Below are positions 24,300 to 36,405 of a stretch of DNA of 64,000 nucleotides, piece after piece (position 1 is the first letter of the stretch; each line of letters starts with the position of its first letter). Both the position numbers and the translations under genes were made by a program. Origin of the DNA: Ptychodera flava (lineage: Eukaryota > Hemichordata > Enteropneusta > Ptychoderidae); the NCBI RefSeq assembly GCF_041260155.1, contig NC_091931.1, positions 48,803,433 to 48,867,432 of the forward strand. The letters run 5' to 3'. The notes below the pieces were generated by a model that was not told the DNA's origin, did not search any database, and saw only the letters and a program-made list of their open reading frames with translations.

Positions 24300-24871
24300 G
24301 AAGAGGGGGTGTGTTATGTAGGTCATTTACCCCACACTCATCATGACCTGAGTTCAATTAGTCTAGAACATTCTCAAGGTCACTGCCCTTAATGACCTCC
24401 ACAACCTTGAATTCAATTAGTCATGTTTGGAATGTTCTGGAAAGTTGATTAGTTGTGTAAGGGAGATAATTTTAGAACAGTAATTAGCATGTCAATAAAA
24501 GTTCTAGATTGTTCTTATATGCCTTTATAAAAGGGACGTGCTCAGCTTCCAGTCAGACTTTTGGGATCGTGTCTCTTGTGTGTTACTAAACTCCAGCAGT
24601 AGTCATTCTCAAGACTTTTCAAGACCTTCACTGCCAACCCTGGATTTATACTGTGGACTTTGTGCAGCTGCAAGCCTGCAAGGACTGTTCATTCATCCAA
24701 CTGACTGTTACAACTCTGAGACTGGAGCTTTGCCGTCCCAGCTGAGATAAGTAGTCTGTACACTTTTAAAGCTTGTACTCTATCCCTGACTTAGCAATTA
24801 GTTTTTCGTAATAAATTTTGTTTAAACGGAAACTGCTGAGTTCACCCTTTTGTTCGTTTTCTCTGCACTTA
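24300..24871 (+). repeat. Polypurine tract and 3' LTR of the Gmr1-like element
   Basis: The purine run GAAGAGGGGG lies just before the LTR start TGTTATGTAGG (24312). By eye it differs from the 5' LTR mainly in a few run lengths and at its very end, so the two LTRs have had little time to diverge. Confidence 0.85.
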
Positions 24872-24876
24872 AAATT

Positions 24877-26630
24877 TCGTTTAAAGTAAAGTGTTGCTCG
24901 TCTTGGCAAACCACATCAGCACAAACGTATTGGATTTTGAAAAAAGAAAATGTTCACATGCCGTCAAAAGATATGCTCATTCTGTCTCATGATTCGCCAG
25001 AATAGGTCACGTGACTAGAAAATACTGCAGTGTCCACTATAGCTCGAAAGTATGACGCAAGTTAACATTTTTTTTTCACAATCTGTACCCGCTCACATAA
25101 AAATGAGCGGAGTCTCGTCTACTTTAAATGATTTTCGATAACACAAAACATATTGTCTTAGTTGGATCATTGCATAAAATTATACTGCGTGAATATGTCC
25201 GTGCAACGTGTAATTGAAATAACTGAGACTTTTTAGACCTAACTTTCGATAAGGACTCTTTAAACCAATCCCTTTTGAAATAACAATTTTCAAAACAGGG
25301 GTCGCTTTTCATATTTGGAGCCAGTGAAGCAAATTATCCGATTTTATCAAACATTGAGCTGTAAAATAGCCGTCATCTCTGTGTTCGCTCTTTGGGGAAA
25401 AATTAAATTTCCGATTTTCACAAAAATAAGCCCGTGAAAACTCTACCTCGCGAGCTTCAAATTTTAGATTAATGGTGGTGAACCTAAACAGTATTTTAAA
25501 AGTTTGAGAATCCGAATATTATCTGTCCCCGAGGTGCTTTCTACCTTGAGGTTGTTATCGCGTCTTTTCCATAAACAATGTTTTCCTCAGAAAACTTTAC
25601 ACGTCCGTTACATATATTTGATGGAATAAAATGCGAAGCACCATTACAAATGGACATATTATCTATAGCATGGTATTTTGTTGGCTTTAAAACTCAGAAA
25701 GACGATGAAAAATAAAAATGGCAGATCGGCGCCAGGAAGACAAAGAATTGGTCAGTATGAGAATGGCAGAATGGTTGGTGATCGTTGAATACACATTTCT
25801 TACGAAATAGCGTATTCGACGACCAATTACTTTTGGCTTTTGTCGTGGGTAGTATGCATATCGGAAGTCAGAGACTTAAACTTTTGCTTAAACTTTCCTG
25901 AATGAAACTTTCAGCCATTCTCTTACTAAATCAAGAATAAAAATGGAGTGTCACCGTGCAAATTTTGGTACTAAAGAAACAAATAACCCAAGATTTACCG
26001 ATATTTAAAATTCAAAATTGCTGCCATCCCTGTGTTAAGTCTATTGAAAAAATATTTTCGATTTTCAAAAAACTAAGCCAGTGAAAAGTTTTCTTTAACC
26101 AAGAGTTATAAAAAGAACCCCTCAGGTGGTAGATCAGAAAAGAATTGTAAAAGTTTGAAAGTCCGAATATCTGTCCCCGAGGCGCGTTCTACCTTCAAAT
26201 AAAGAAGCAAGTTTTTCATCATTTCTATTTCCAAGAAAATTGACTAATTGTGCATAAGTTTCAAAAAAGAACAGAAGACTTTCGTCAACAACCTATGCCA
26301 ACAACTACTCATGCGTCAATCCCGGATTGAGAACTGCTGCTCTATAACGACCTTCAGGAAGAACCGGATGATTCATTGTCATTAATGAAATATTCTTATT
26401 ACATACCGACTTGCCTATCATCGTCATTTAGAACGATTCAATGATCACTACAAGTTGAAAAAACACCCTTTAACCATGGCAATACTTTGTGGTATTGATC
26501 ATTTATTAAAATTAATTACGAGTGGTTCCTCAGTAGGCTCCTCGCGATAAGAATGTTATGTCTTGTCATCCTTTCTGAGTGTTTAATTGGGTATCAGTTC
26601 ATCTTCTGTCAGGTTATCCTCGTACAATAT
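24877..26630. other. Noncoding interval with degenerate TIR-element copies
   Basis: Two relatives of the 32553-32792 element are here. One runs from about 25845 (GGGTAGTATGC) to 26198 (GAGGCGCGTTCTACCTTC). An older piece ends near 25555 (CCCCGAGGTGCTTTCTACCTT) and extends left to at least 25270. Shared words include ATCAAGAATAAAAA, GTCACCGTGCAAA and GTGGTAGATCAGAAAAGAAT. No coding sequence recognised. Confidence 0.5.
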
Positions 26631-26983
26631 TTTGCTGAAAGCGAAAAAAAAGAAATTCATAAGATTTTTATTCAAAGAGTTCCTCTTAAGGTCAATAGAT
26701 CGGTACGAAACATTGCACAGCAAGCTGTCTTTTCTCTAAGACGCCCTCTTAAACCTGAATTGTGATGCATAGTCGCCTTCATTTTTCCCCTTCGTTAGTT
26801 ACTTGCTTGACTAAACAATTGGTCGGGTTGATGGCTTAACGTATAGCTTTATGGAACAACACAAGGACAAATCAATGGATAACCAATGGAAAGGAGTTCA
26901 GTGGGTTGACGATGAGAGGAGTAAGTGACTAGAATTGGAACAGTATCATCTGTGGTTAACATACCTGAATCGGTTATAAATGG
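26631..26983 (-). other. Probable 3'UTR region of gene 2
   Basis: After the gene 2 stop (26984) the minus strand has a donor, ATTCAG|GTATGT, at 26965, 19 bases past the stop. A minus-strand AATAAA lies near 26665. This repeats the post-stop intron of genes 1 and 3. The exact 3' exon is not resolved. The plus-strand frame at 26553-26765 is not supported as a gene. Confidence 0.35.
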
Positions 26984-28098
26984 TTAGCATGGAGGGCAAC
27001 CAGCTGCGCACGTTCCGTAATTTGTAAGTGGACAGCACCATGGTTGGCAACAACAATCTCCGGAGACTTCACCTCCAGTGCCCAGAGTTATCAAAGAATC
27101 AATGAATCCTCGCTGGAAACTTCGCTCGGGCTCCAAATGAATTGTGATTTGAACAGGTGTATCTCGGAAGTCACCTGTTGAATTCATTAATATACAAAGT
27201 TCAGTTTCGTGTTGCGACCCCCTTGTACAAGAAAGTTAAGGGCCAGTCAACCAGACGATTTTGAGACATTGTAGTCAGTGATGTTATTATTACAATATAC
27301 GTGTCCTAATGCATAAAGACATAACACAATTAACACATGTTGTTATCCGCACTCCCTACACCCCCCCTCCATGCAGGAGAACTCTCTACTGACACTCTTC
27401 TTTCCTCTGCCCTCTTCCACTTCTCTCTTCCAACAGCTTAACTATGCCCTACCACTCTACAAACCTTCCGGCTAGTGACCAAATCTCACTCTCCATCGAC
27501 AAATTGGCGGTTTAAATTTGCTCAATTTTGTACAAGAACACATTTCTTTCTGCGGTCAAGAAACCGCTCGTGAAGACCTTTAACACAAACAGTGTGCCCT
27601 GGAAACTAATCATGTCATGAAACTGTCCACTACGATTGTGAAAATTTATTTTGAATGCATCAAAATTGAAAAAGCCAAAAATATTAATTGAATTAAGGAA
27701 GACTATCAACTTGAATGGTGTTTACCACAGCCCTGACAAGCCATTACCCTCCGTTGCAGTCAGACTCAAACATCATACAGTCGAAAACAAATAAGTCAAT
27801 GTGCGAGCAATGAGGGATCTTTCCTCTTTGTTTCTGTCCTGGACCGCGCCAGAATGCTTGGTGTCGGAACCAAAATCTGTGATTGGCAAATTAATTTGAG
27901 TCAAATGTATGTATTGGTTGGTCCTATCCCATAAACAAATATCCATCTCCTCTCCCCTGGAGGTCTTCGTCCGTCAACATCAGAGTGTGGCATGATGTGC
28001 TTCTAAAGTTGGCAAGGAAAACCCTACTTACCGAAAGATTCCACAGTCGAAACGAGAACACAGTACAAGGCAATCAACAGACACAGTTTCTTCATCAT
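26984..28098 (-). CDS. Small secreted cysteine-rich peptide, family member 2
   Basis: Two coding exons on the minus strand, 28098-28032 and 27174-26984, encode 85 residues. Two adjacent ATGs (28098 and 28095) follow acceptor TTATGCAG; I use the first. The signal peptide (MMKKLCLLIALYCVLVSTVES) ends at a phase-1 donor GTAAGT; the next exon opens after AATTCAACAG. The mature part begins GDFRDTPVQITIHLEPERSF. Its tail is the most Cys-rich of the three (CCC-x2-CC-x7-C-x3-C-x2-C, eight Cys). The leader exon is at about 30300-30365, and a 3'UTR intron follows the stop. The intron between the two coding exons (27175-28031) holds a pyrimidine-rich tract near 27360-27440 and nothing else recognised. 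Intact; family not recognised. Confidence 0.8.
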
Positions 28099-28269
28099 GG
28101 TTGATCTGCATAATTCAAATCAAAGACAAGTATATACAAATCGTGTATGTTATTGCTATGAACGTCTTAGGTTGTACTTGCAACATGTCTGTACAAGTCA
28201 TTTTTGAGAAGAAAACATGATTAGCTATAGCTATGTCTTTCTTTTATCACATATGCAGACTCTGACTAT

Positions 28270-29144
28270 TATGGAAAGCCGTTGGGGACCCCTCGGTGAA
28301 AACTCTTTCGTCATTGAAAATGCATAGGTAGAAAACAAAACAGTTTTCCGTCGAAATATACGAAGAAATACCACCCGGCTACAACATAACTTTTGGCGGC
28401 GCGGTCAACTTAAAATGCGACAACAACAACGCAAACCACATTATGTTGCGACCACAAAATATCAGTCAGCGTCAACATTGCTAACACTATGCAACTTGAC
28501 TTTGGATGAAAACTGGCCGCAGCGGTAACAATCTATGAGGTACTTAGTGAGATGTCGAATGATAACGTTGGCAGCGAATACCTAACTGGAATTGCGGAAA
28601 AAACAAAAGCTCGTGCGGACGCGAAATCTCTTGCTGCTCATAATCAACATACGGACGCAGAAACTCTGTGATAACTATTCCGCCCTGAACTGCCATCGCG
28701 AAATGTTATCGTCTTTTGCGGCCGCAAAATCCCTACTCACTCATTATCCAATCGTGGACGCTGGCAATGTGAAGTCAGCGCGGAAACTTGATTTACTCGC
28801 GTTGCGGTGCGACAAAACTTACAACGTACAGACGTTGCGGAAAAAACTGCAACTTGAAGCTGCGATAAACTCTGCTCTCGTTGCATGCAGTCTGTTGCAA
28901 AACCGTAGGATGCGGAAAAATACCATATGCAATGAGCATGCTTGGTGCGACAAAACTATGCTTGTCAGATTGTCATGGTGCGGAAATACAATAAGCGATT
29001 ACGGAGTACCTGCTGTGCGACAAACTAGTTCGTTCTGGTGTCGTATTTTTTTGTATGTTTCGACGGAAAACCTTTTTGTTTTCTACCTATGCATTTTCAA
29101 TGGGGAAAGAGTTTTCGCCGAGGGGTCCCCAACGGCTTTCCATA
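28270..29144. mobile_element. 875-bp TIR element with 6-bp target duplication
   Basis: Terminal repeats of about 100 bp: TATGGAAAGCCGTTGGGGAC on the left, the complement ending GGCTTTCCATA on the right. GACTAT flanks both sides (28264-28269 and 29145-29150). The middle is unusually rich in TGCGGAAA, TGCGACAAAA and related words on the plus strand, which open the 28592-29167 frame without any recognisable protein. It sits in the leader intron of gene 2. Confidence 0.8.
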
Positions 29145-29150
29145 GACTAT

Positions 29151-30299
29151 GGCCACCGATAATTTGAAAAGTGATTCGCTTGTGAATCACTGCTCGTTGT
29201 ACTTTACCGATCTCGTTTTTTTCGAAATATCAGCCACAAATACTTGACTTTTATACTGCGAATTTCAGTAGCATTTTAATCTGTAGCTGGGCACTTGTCA
29301 CTCCTACAAACTCAAAACAAAATATTTGGAAGCAATACATTATTTGTTTTCGCCCATGCTATGACATCTGCTCAAGGACTCAGCTTTCAACGGTACACAG
29401 TTCTTGTTGTAATTCACTTTCTTTTTGCGAAGGATTCACTCGTCGTAACTTTGGCGCGCTAAAATACAACAGTGAACAGTATTTGTTTACGACATGGCCT
29501 GCCATGGTTCGGCCGATCCTGTTTGTCAGATCTGCAGAAACACCCAAAGAATGAGCCGACAAAGTAGAGAGTGAAAGTGAGAACCTTTTACTTAGACGTT
29601 GTGCAGAGCCTTGAAACACGTAAAGGAAGCATCATTGATGGCAATAGGGTAAATGAGTATTTGACCCGGCCTTCCTCAGATACAAAATGTTTTGTCCCAG
29701 TAGTCAAGGCATATATTATTTTACTCACGTGTCCACAGATGTAAGCTAATGTCGCAGCGATGTCTGTGTGTCTGCCTGTCTGTGTCTGACTGTCTGTCTG
29801 TCTGTTGGTGCGATATCTCAAGGTGTTGATCTTAAAAATGTTAATGAAGTTGCAAAATTGTGACAAAAGTTTCAATTTACAAACAACTGCAGTGCTAGTG
29901 AAACACGGAAACATTTTCAGTTACATCTAGGTGCACAATGAAAGAATTTTTCACTTTAAACTTAAGCTTATATGTTAACTTCAACTTATTTATGCAATGC
30001 TAAAAATATGTTTTACAATTGTTTTTCTTCCATATGTTTTCGAGTTAGTGACTAACCTCCAGTAAAAATAGTGAACCATGCATAAACAGTAATCACCACT
30101 TCATGAGGCGACCGGATTGGTTTCCTTGATATATATGTGAAAAATAAAATATTGAATAATGTATTGCCTGTCTCCCATGATTCTTTAAATGTTGGCGGAT
30201 GCTATGCGTCACTGGGACAAACTTTGTATCTCTGCATAACATGTACACAAGAAAACAACGTGTTTTTGACTTTAAAGACGATAAATCGGGCATACTTAC
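29151..30299. other. Leader intron of gene 2, distal part
   Basis: Noncoding. It contains a degenerate TGTC/TCTG microsatellite at about 29758-29815. Open frames on the minus strand here have no recognised domains and overlap this repeat. Confidence 0.45.
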
Positions 30300-30400
30300 A
30301 GTTTTAGGAATCTTCTACCGGTGCACAATCAACTTTATCAGCCGAAAGATAGTGTTCGTATACAACTGAAATTAGTAACAGATGTCCGGACTTATATACA
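30300..30400 (-). promoter_or_regulatory. Gene 2 TATA box and leader exon
   Basis: On the minus strand a TATA box, CTGTATATAAGTCC (about 30388-30401), is followed 30-90 bases on by an exon ending CTAAAACT before donor GTAAGTATG (boundary 30300). The layout matches the gene 1 leader. Transcription start is inferred. Confidence 0.5.
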
Positions 30401-30796
30401 GTTATATTCGGCAGAAATGCGTGACAATGTAATTACAAAAATGGTATGAATGAGATTGACAGTAAGAAGTTAATGATGGACGCTTTTTTGATTTGGTTAT
30501 TGTTAGGCGGGTGAGCAAGTGATTGTTTATTCCCTTTGAGGAATCATGACGTTTCAAATTTGTTTGATATCGATAGCGTTTGCCCATTGATATTTCGTGA
30601 CAATGTTCGCCTTGTTTGATAGGCAACGTTTCTGTTTTCAAGCACTTAACTTTTATTATTTCCCCAAGCGATGTACATACTTCCACACAAAATAATGCAA
30701 TTAAAATTTCATTGCCATTTGACGCTGATTCTCTACCAGCTCTAGCAACCTGTGAGAAAAACATTGAACACGCGATCAAGTACGTACAATAAAAAT

Positions 30797-31212
30797 AACT
30801 TTAATCCTTTGACAACAATAGTCCGTACCAAAGACCAAGGTGTATTCTTCTCTGTGTCTACATGATTAAAACCTTTATTAGACCAAAAATTACCCCAATC
30901 TTGCCAAGAAATGTGATTTTCTAAAAGTCCATTAGAAGGATGCTGTGCAGTTACGCTGTATATTACGTTCCGTATTTCCTTAACAAGAGCGAATTATACC
31001 AGGGATAGTCAATCTACAAAATGCTCCTACAGGCAGAAGTTTAAGCCTTTGAGTGCAAAATTTTACCAATTTTTATGAATTTTTCTGTAATGTATTGATA
31101 ATTTTTGACCAAATGGACATCACATTTCATTTGCTACAGTTTTTTCTCAAAAACTCGTGTTTATTTTATAAAGGGAACAAAAATAGACTTTAGCACTCAA
31201 AGGGTTAAAGTT
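30797..31212. mobile_element. ~416-bp MITE with CTTTAAYCCTTTGA ends
   Basis: Left end AACTTTAATCCTTTGA; the right end finishes CACTCAAAGGGTTAAAGTT, its complement apart from one base. No coding sequence. Target duplication not resolved. Confidence 0.55.
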
Positions 31213-32552
31213 TACCGTGCAAACGTAAAGTCATAACAAAGGGGGACCAGGGATCTGATCATATGCGTGTAGCGACTACTTTAACGCGATTTAAATCTTT
31301 AGAATCAATGGAGACACTTTTTAAAAAGTATGAAATCCCATGCATAAGGGACATGTTTGAAAGCAAAGAAACTATCTTGTGATCACAAAATCTTTTCTTG
31401 TGCGCATGCGTACTTCTAACAATTTCTGTTGATTGCGTCATTCTTCATCAAGTGGGTGGATCACGCCACGCATTTTGACATATAAAACACTTCCGTATTT
31501 ATGCAAATATTCCTGAAACGACATGCTAAATATGATACTAATTGGCACTTGAAATCATCAGGATGAGATTTAATTGTGTTAAAAACATGATAAATTTCAA
31601 CATGCAAATGATCATAATTTGCATATTACTGCGGTTTTGTAATTGAGCACATATATAAATATATAGGCTTACTATAATTTTGCTTCTTTCTATTCAAAAC
31701 TCATGCTAATTCATGCATTTTCCAACCGGGAGTATTCTGAAGTTTAACTTCGATTGCAAATGAAAAGTACACAAATGTGCAAGGAAAATCAACCTGGTAC
31801 TGTACCCTTGCAATAACGCGCTCATTATATCGAATAGACATTTGACATAGATAAGGTGCCGTATTATATCCTCAAATACAGGAACAAATTCAATTCATAG
31901 CAGGTTCTGAAACCATTTAATGTTCAACTTGCCATTTTCTTGTTTATTAATATTCTGACCATTGTCGTTTTCTTTTTTTTCACTTTTTTGTGAACGCATA
32001 AGACTTGTTCCGGTTGGCATTCCGTTCAAAGAAACGTAACAATACAAAATGCAATAAAACAACTCACACTCCATTATCACCTTTTAACTCTGAGAATCAT
32101 ACACCTGGCATCGTCAATAGAACACAGGGAGAGCCCTACCCTTGTAAAGACAGCCGATGATTTTACGTGCATTTAAGAACAACGAGGGGTATAAATTACT
32201 TTATAGACTCATGCATATCAAACTACTACCTTCATGATCATAACAAGGAACTGCAGCTCAATACATTGTAACAGAAAGTAATCCAGCACAGTAGCTGTTC
32301 AGTAATCAACAATCCAGTTTTTTATCTTTATTTGAAACTTTCTTCAGGATGGCCTGTTGCAATCTTCTTGCAGTCATTCCTTCCACGCTTATGCTTATAA
32401 TATACTTTTAGACAAAACACCACTTCATTATTCTTGTAGCTAAATACTTTGTACTGCACGGGAGACTTCATTAGTTTCTCAAGTCTCAATGTCGCTGTAA
32501 TTCTTGTGTGAGGTGCTGGCTAATCCAGTAACACACTGAGAGGGTATACTCC
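31213..32552. other. Noncoding interval, nothing recognised
   Basis: AT-rich sequence with chance open frames only. Confidence 0.45.
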
Positions 32553-32792
32553 TTAAGGTAGTACGCGCTGAGAGAGTGAAAGCCCTACAGTTTTGCTCAA
32601 ACTTTCCTCAATTGGATTTCAACCAGTCTTTTACCAAATCAAGAATAAAAACCAGGGGTCACCGTGCAAAGTTTGGTACTTGAGAAACAAGTGTAGAGCT
32701 TCAAACTGAGCCCCTAAGAGTGGTAGATCAGAAAAGAATTGAAAAAATTGTGAGAGTCAGAATATCCATCCCCGAGGCGCATCCTACCTTAA
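32553..32792. mobile_element. 240-bp TIR element flanked by TTAA
   Basis: Left end TTAAGGTAGTACGCGC, right end GCGCATCCTACCTTAA: about 14-bp inverted repeats with TTAA on both sides, as for piggyBac- or Kolobok-type insertions. Degenerate relatives at 25.3-26.2 kb. No coding sequence. Confidence 0.65.
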
Positions 32793-34199
32793 TACACAGA
32801 ATATTTGAATATCCAGAGAACAAGGTAGGTAGATTGAATAACTTATTACTTGTTGCTTTGACATTCAAGTACTCGACCAGTCTTTCCAGGTTGCATTTTT
32901 TATTTTATGTTGACCAACAGGCTGATGCTCAATAACATCATAAGCAACACAACACTTCTAGGCAATGGAGAAGCAATGAATAGAATCACGGTCCCTCCAC
33001 AATTTTGTGGAGGGACCGTGATAGAATGTAGTAAAGTGCTTTGGATAACGGGCGAAACACAACAGTCAGGTTTGCGTCGCGACTCGCCGTCCGCCACAGA
33101 AGAAGAACACATTGCTACATCCTCCCTAAAGAATAAATCGGAGTTTTTGTGAAGGCGCCTTTTAATGGTGACAAAAACACAGCTGTGAGAGATGTTTGAA
33201 TTGTACTTCAGCTTAGCGTGGACCCAGTATAATCCAATCTCGCTCGCCATACAGCGTACGTCAGTCCAACAATTAGATACTTATATGGGGGGGGGGGGTG
33301 TCACAAAATGACTATTCTCTGATTTTAAAGGTATACAGTCACCTCTTATCTAAATATGCCCATATATGGTCAAAGGGGCGTTCCTTGGTATTCAAAATGC
33401 CCATGTGAGGGTGCTGTTTTTAAAAAGCGGCCACCTGCTTAAAATCTGTGATTGGTTAGATTTTCTCTTTCCATGGTGTGGCAAAATTGGAACAGGTGAC
33501 AGTATAATTTTAATTCTCGTACTCTGGCCACTTCACCATAAAGATTGCCTTTGTTTGCTTCTTGCAATTAAGGGTCGTTACTTTGACCACACACATGCCG
33601 GAAAATGCCGAGAGAGTTTGACCGCTTAAGAAGGGCTTGACTACGCAGTTTCTGCGTAGTGAAGCTTCATTACGTATTCATGGTGACCCCTGGCCAGCTG
33701 TCAATAACTTTGGGGGCTTTTGTCTTTTGGCCTGCTTTGCATATGCGTCGTTGGACACGACCTGCCAATCACCCAGGTAGTCAATTAAACTATTAATTGA
33801 CTGTTTACCGACCAAATTAACACTATCCAGCAGTATCAGTCATATTTTAATCGCGTGGCCCGGGTGGGCACAACGTAGGAACGCGTGTTTTTCTGTGTGT
33901 ACGTTTCACTTGTGGTGTTGTTTGTACCATCGTGTGTCCTTGTTTCACCTACAGCATTACCTTCAAGGTGACAGGCTTACTATTAATGTTCAGTATCATT
34001 GCACCGAGTTCTGCCCACGGTGAAAACCACCTGTTTTGCCTACTAATTACTGCCCGTCGCTGCCCGTCCTGAATGTAGCCTATCTATAGCTACAGTATGC
34101 AGTAATCACATAAATCATTTATCAGTTTTGATATATACTCCTAAATTGTAAGTTTGATCAAAATCGAGACCACATTCAAGGGCTATGCAGACTGTCATG
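32793..34199. other. Noncoding interval with two small perfect hairpins
   Basis: 32985-33022 is an 18-bp stem (ATCACGGTCCCTCCACAA and complement) with a 2-base loop. 33640-33660 is a 9-bp stem, ACTACGCAG-TTT-CTGCGTAGT. A G-run sits at about 33286-33298. Mirror open frames at 32900-33250 on both strands reflect the hairpin; no gene supported. Confidence 0.5.
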
Positions 34200-35750
34200 T
34201 AAGCACACACAGTGACAAGAAGGCGGCAAACACCTACTCACCAAGCACATCGAATCGGCGAAAAGAAGCATAAAAAGCTAGGCTTATCGCCAAAACAAAC
34301 GCGCCAAGCGCTAACAAAAACCCATACCAAGCGGCCCTTTTCAGGGCCACCAAATACTCCAAAAAGGGAACTACCAAAAATACGATAAGATGACATAGAA
34401 CACACAAACACTTAAAAGAAATAACAAAAATCGTACACATAACAAACAACTGAAACACAACATTAAATAAAAATAAACAATCACAGTAACGTAACAGAAA
34501 ACATGGCCGTGGAAATAAATCAGCTATTTCCAAAGAAAAGCCGACAACAACATGAAATTCAACAACAACCTATCATCGCTCAAACTATGAAACTCCGAAA
34601 AATAATACTAGGCAAAAGCCTTAAAATTCATTCGGACACCAACAAAACCAAACAGAATAAAACCACCTCAGGATTTCAACAAATAAAGTCGTATAATGTG
34701 ACTACGCTACATCGTGAGACACAAACAATCGCAACAACACCAATTCAAAGAAAAGTCAAATTGGACTCCACGAACAACAAAAAAACAAAAACTTGAAAGC
34801 TATCTGAAGCTGCTAAACTCGCACTTCTAGAGATACCCTTTCCATGCCCTTTCAAACAAGGAACACAAAACATGTCGCGTGCCAAAGAATCGCGATAAAC
34901 CAGCTTGCAAACATTGGACAAATTTTGGGAAAATAACCCTTCGACAAGGGTCGGTTTTTCGTTATTGTCAACACAAACGATTACGTACTCGAATGCGAAA
35001 GGCAATTACGTAACACTCAGTATTATACACAACAAGCCAGAACAAACGTAAACAAAGTAAATGAACTATTAATTAAAATGTACGAGAACAAGCACATCAA
35101 CCAGGATACTTGTAAGTATCTTGATCCAATAAACATAAAATCCTTACCCCGCAGTGGTACTTATTGCCTACAAATTCACAAACCTCCGCAAAAATCTAAA
35201 AGACACACCAGTCAAAACAAAATTTACCGAAGTAAAGAAATATAGAACAAACAAACCGAACCACCAAACGGACTCACAACGTGACCAAAATTAATATACT
35301 TGCCTCGCTAATCGGAAAGCAAGACCACTAAAATGCATTAAAATAAATTTTCACAACACAAACTAAGGAAAGAACCTACACTGCGACTGATGAGAAACCA
35401 CACTCGGGTTTCGAAACGCAAGCGTCAAAGGGCGACTCTATCAACTTTTGTAACAACATAGGTCCGGCTGCGTCTCGCCATAAGCTTTCCCCACACAAAC
35501 AAAACATTACCGTACACACTAATCCAAACTTCTCTACAAATATCCAAAGCGAAACAAACATTTCATTAACACAAACAATCGGATAAGAATGTAGGAACAC
35601 ATTTTCGAAACGAATCAAACACAAACTCGACACAAAAACATTTAGGATAGTTAGGTGGGGAGCCTGTTTCACATTTTTTACATCTCGCTATACTGTCTAT
35701 GATTCTAAAACTAAAGTCATCTGCCACTTTTCTGTATACGCGGTTTGGCA
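34200..35750 (+). other. A+C-skewed tract
   Basis: About 1.5 kb in which the plus strand is visibly rich in A and C and poor in G and T, unlike both flanks. Frames on both strands stay open for up to 100 codons because of the composition. It contains the Penelope-like reverse transcriptase relic at 34943-35245, so the skew may be that of an old Penelope-like element. Confidence 0.5.
34943..35245 (+). mobile_element. Penelope-like reverse transcriptase relic
   Basis: One open frame of about 100 codons ending at TAG reads DKGRFFVIVNTNDYVLECER, then NTQYYTQQ, MYENKHINQDTCKYL and GTYCLQIHKPP. The order DKGxxxVIxNxxDY, then YxxxxxY, KYLxP and LxKIHK is that of the N-terminal fingers of Penelope-like reverse transcriptases. 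The LPKIHK block is degenerate (LQIHK) and no catalytic YxDD block follows in frame, so this is dead. Confidence 0.6.
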
Positions 35751-36405
35751 AAACTCATCTCTTCAATCGAAAGTCGGGCGATTTCATGGTTCTTTGGGGC
35801 ACTTAAGTGTACGTCGAGCTTAAGGAATGTAGTTACATTCGCGATGTTTTATTCGAAAATTATTTATTCCTTCAAGGGCAAATGCACATAATTTATGCTG
35901 TTGGAAATACTGGCCGCTCATAAACAAGACAATAAACTCAATATATGTGCATTTTTACTTATATTGTCAAAGTACCACCGACACCCACAAAAAACCAAAT
36001 GGTTCAGTCCAGGTATTTGCAACTCTGCCATCCGACTGGTCAACAGGAAATCAACCATAGGTGTCTTTTGGCACGCGTATACGCCAGTCACCTAGGCGAC
36101 GGTAATCTGCATTACTTATCACCATCGGGAAGGTACTCCTCCCATATACCACTGGTGATCCAACCCTCAAGGCACTGCGTCATTCGACCAAGCATTGTTA
36201 TTGTAATTTCCTGCATAAAATTAACAGCGAGGTCAACCGGTCAAACTCTCTCGGCATTTTCTCTCATGAATCCATCACCCGTTTCATGTTCATTTGAGCT
36301 ATTTTCGTCTTCGTTTTACTGCAAAAGTCGGAATTACATATGACAGAGACTTACAAATATTGTTTATATGCCATTTTATTTATTCCCGTAGGAGTTTCTT
36401 TGATC
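35751..36405. other. Noncoding interval, nothing recognised
   Basis: Short chance frames only. A minus-strand poly(A) signal at 36375-36384 probably serves the exon at 36406-36513. Confidence 0.4.

Larger units (their letters stand above)
18728..24871 (+). mobile_element. Gmr1-like Ty3/gypsy LTR retrotransposon
   Basis: Complete in outline: two LTRs of about 560 bp, a primer-binding site, gag with a zinc knuckle, aspartic protease, integrase, reverse transcriptase and RNase H, and a purine-rich tract before the 3' LTR. Integrase lies upstream of reverse transcriptase; in the Ty3/gypsy lineage that order marks the Gmr1-like group, known from deuterostomes. The LTRs are almost identical, so the insertion is young. 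The pol part looks broken, with a handful of breaks; no envelope gene is seen. A 5-bp AAATT on both flanks is a likely target-site duplication. Confidence 0.9.

Noticed and set aside
28592-29167. 191-codon open frame
   Set aside because: It is inside a TIR element, built from degenerate repeated words, crosses the right end of the element and has no recognisable domain.
32900-33250. Overlapping open frames on both strands
   Set aside because: They share a mirrored segment because they span a perfect 38-bp hairpin; neither is recognisable.
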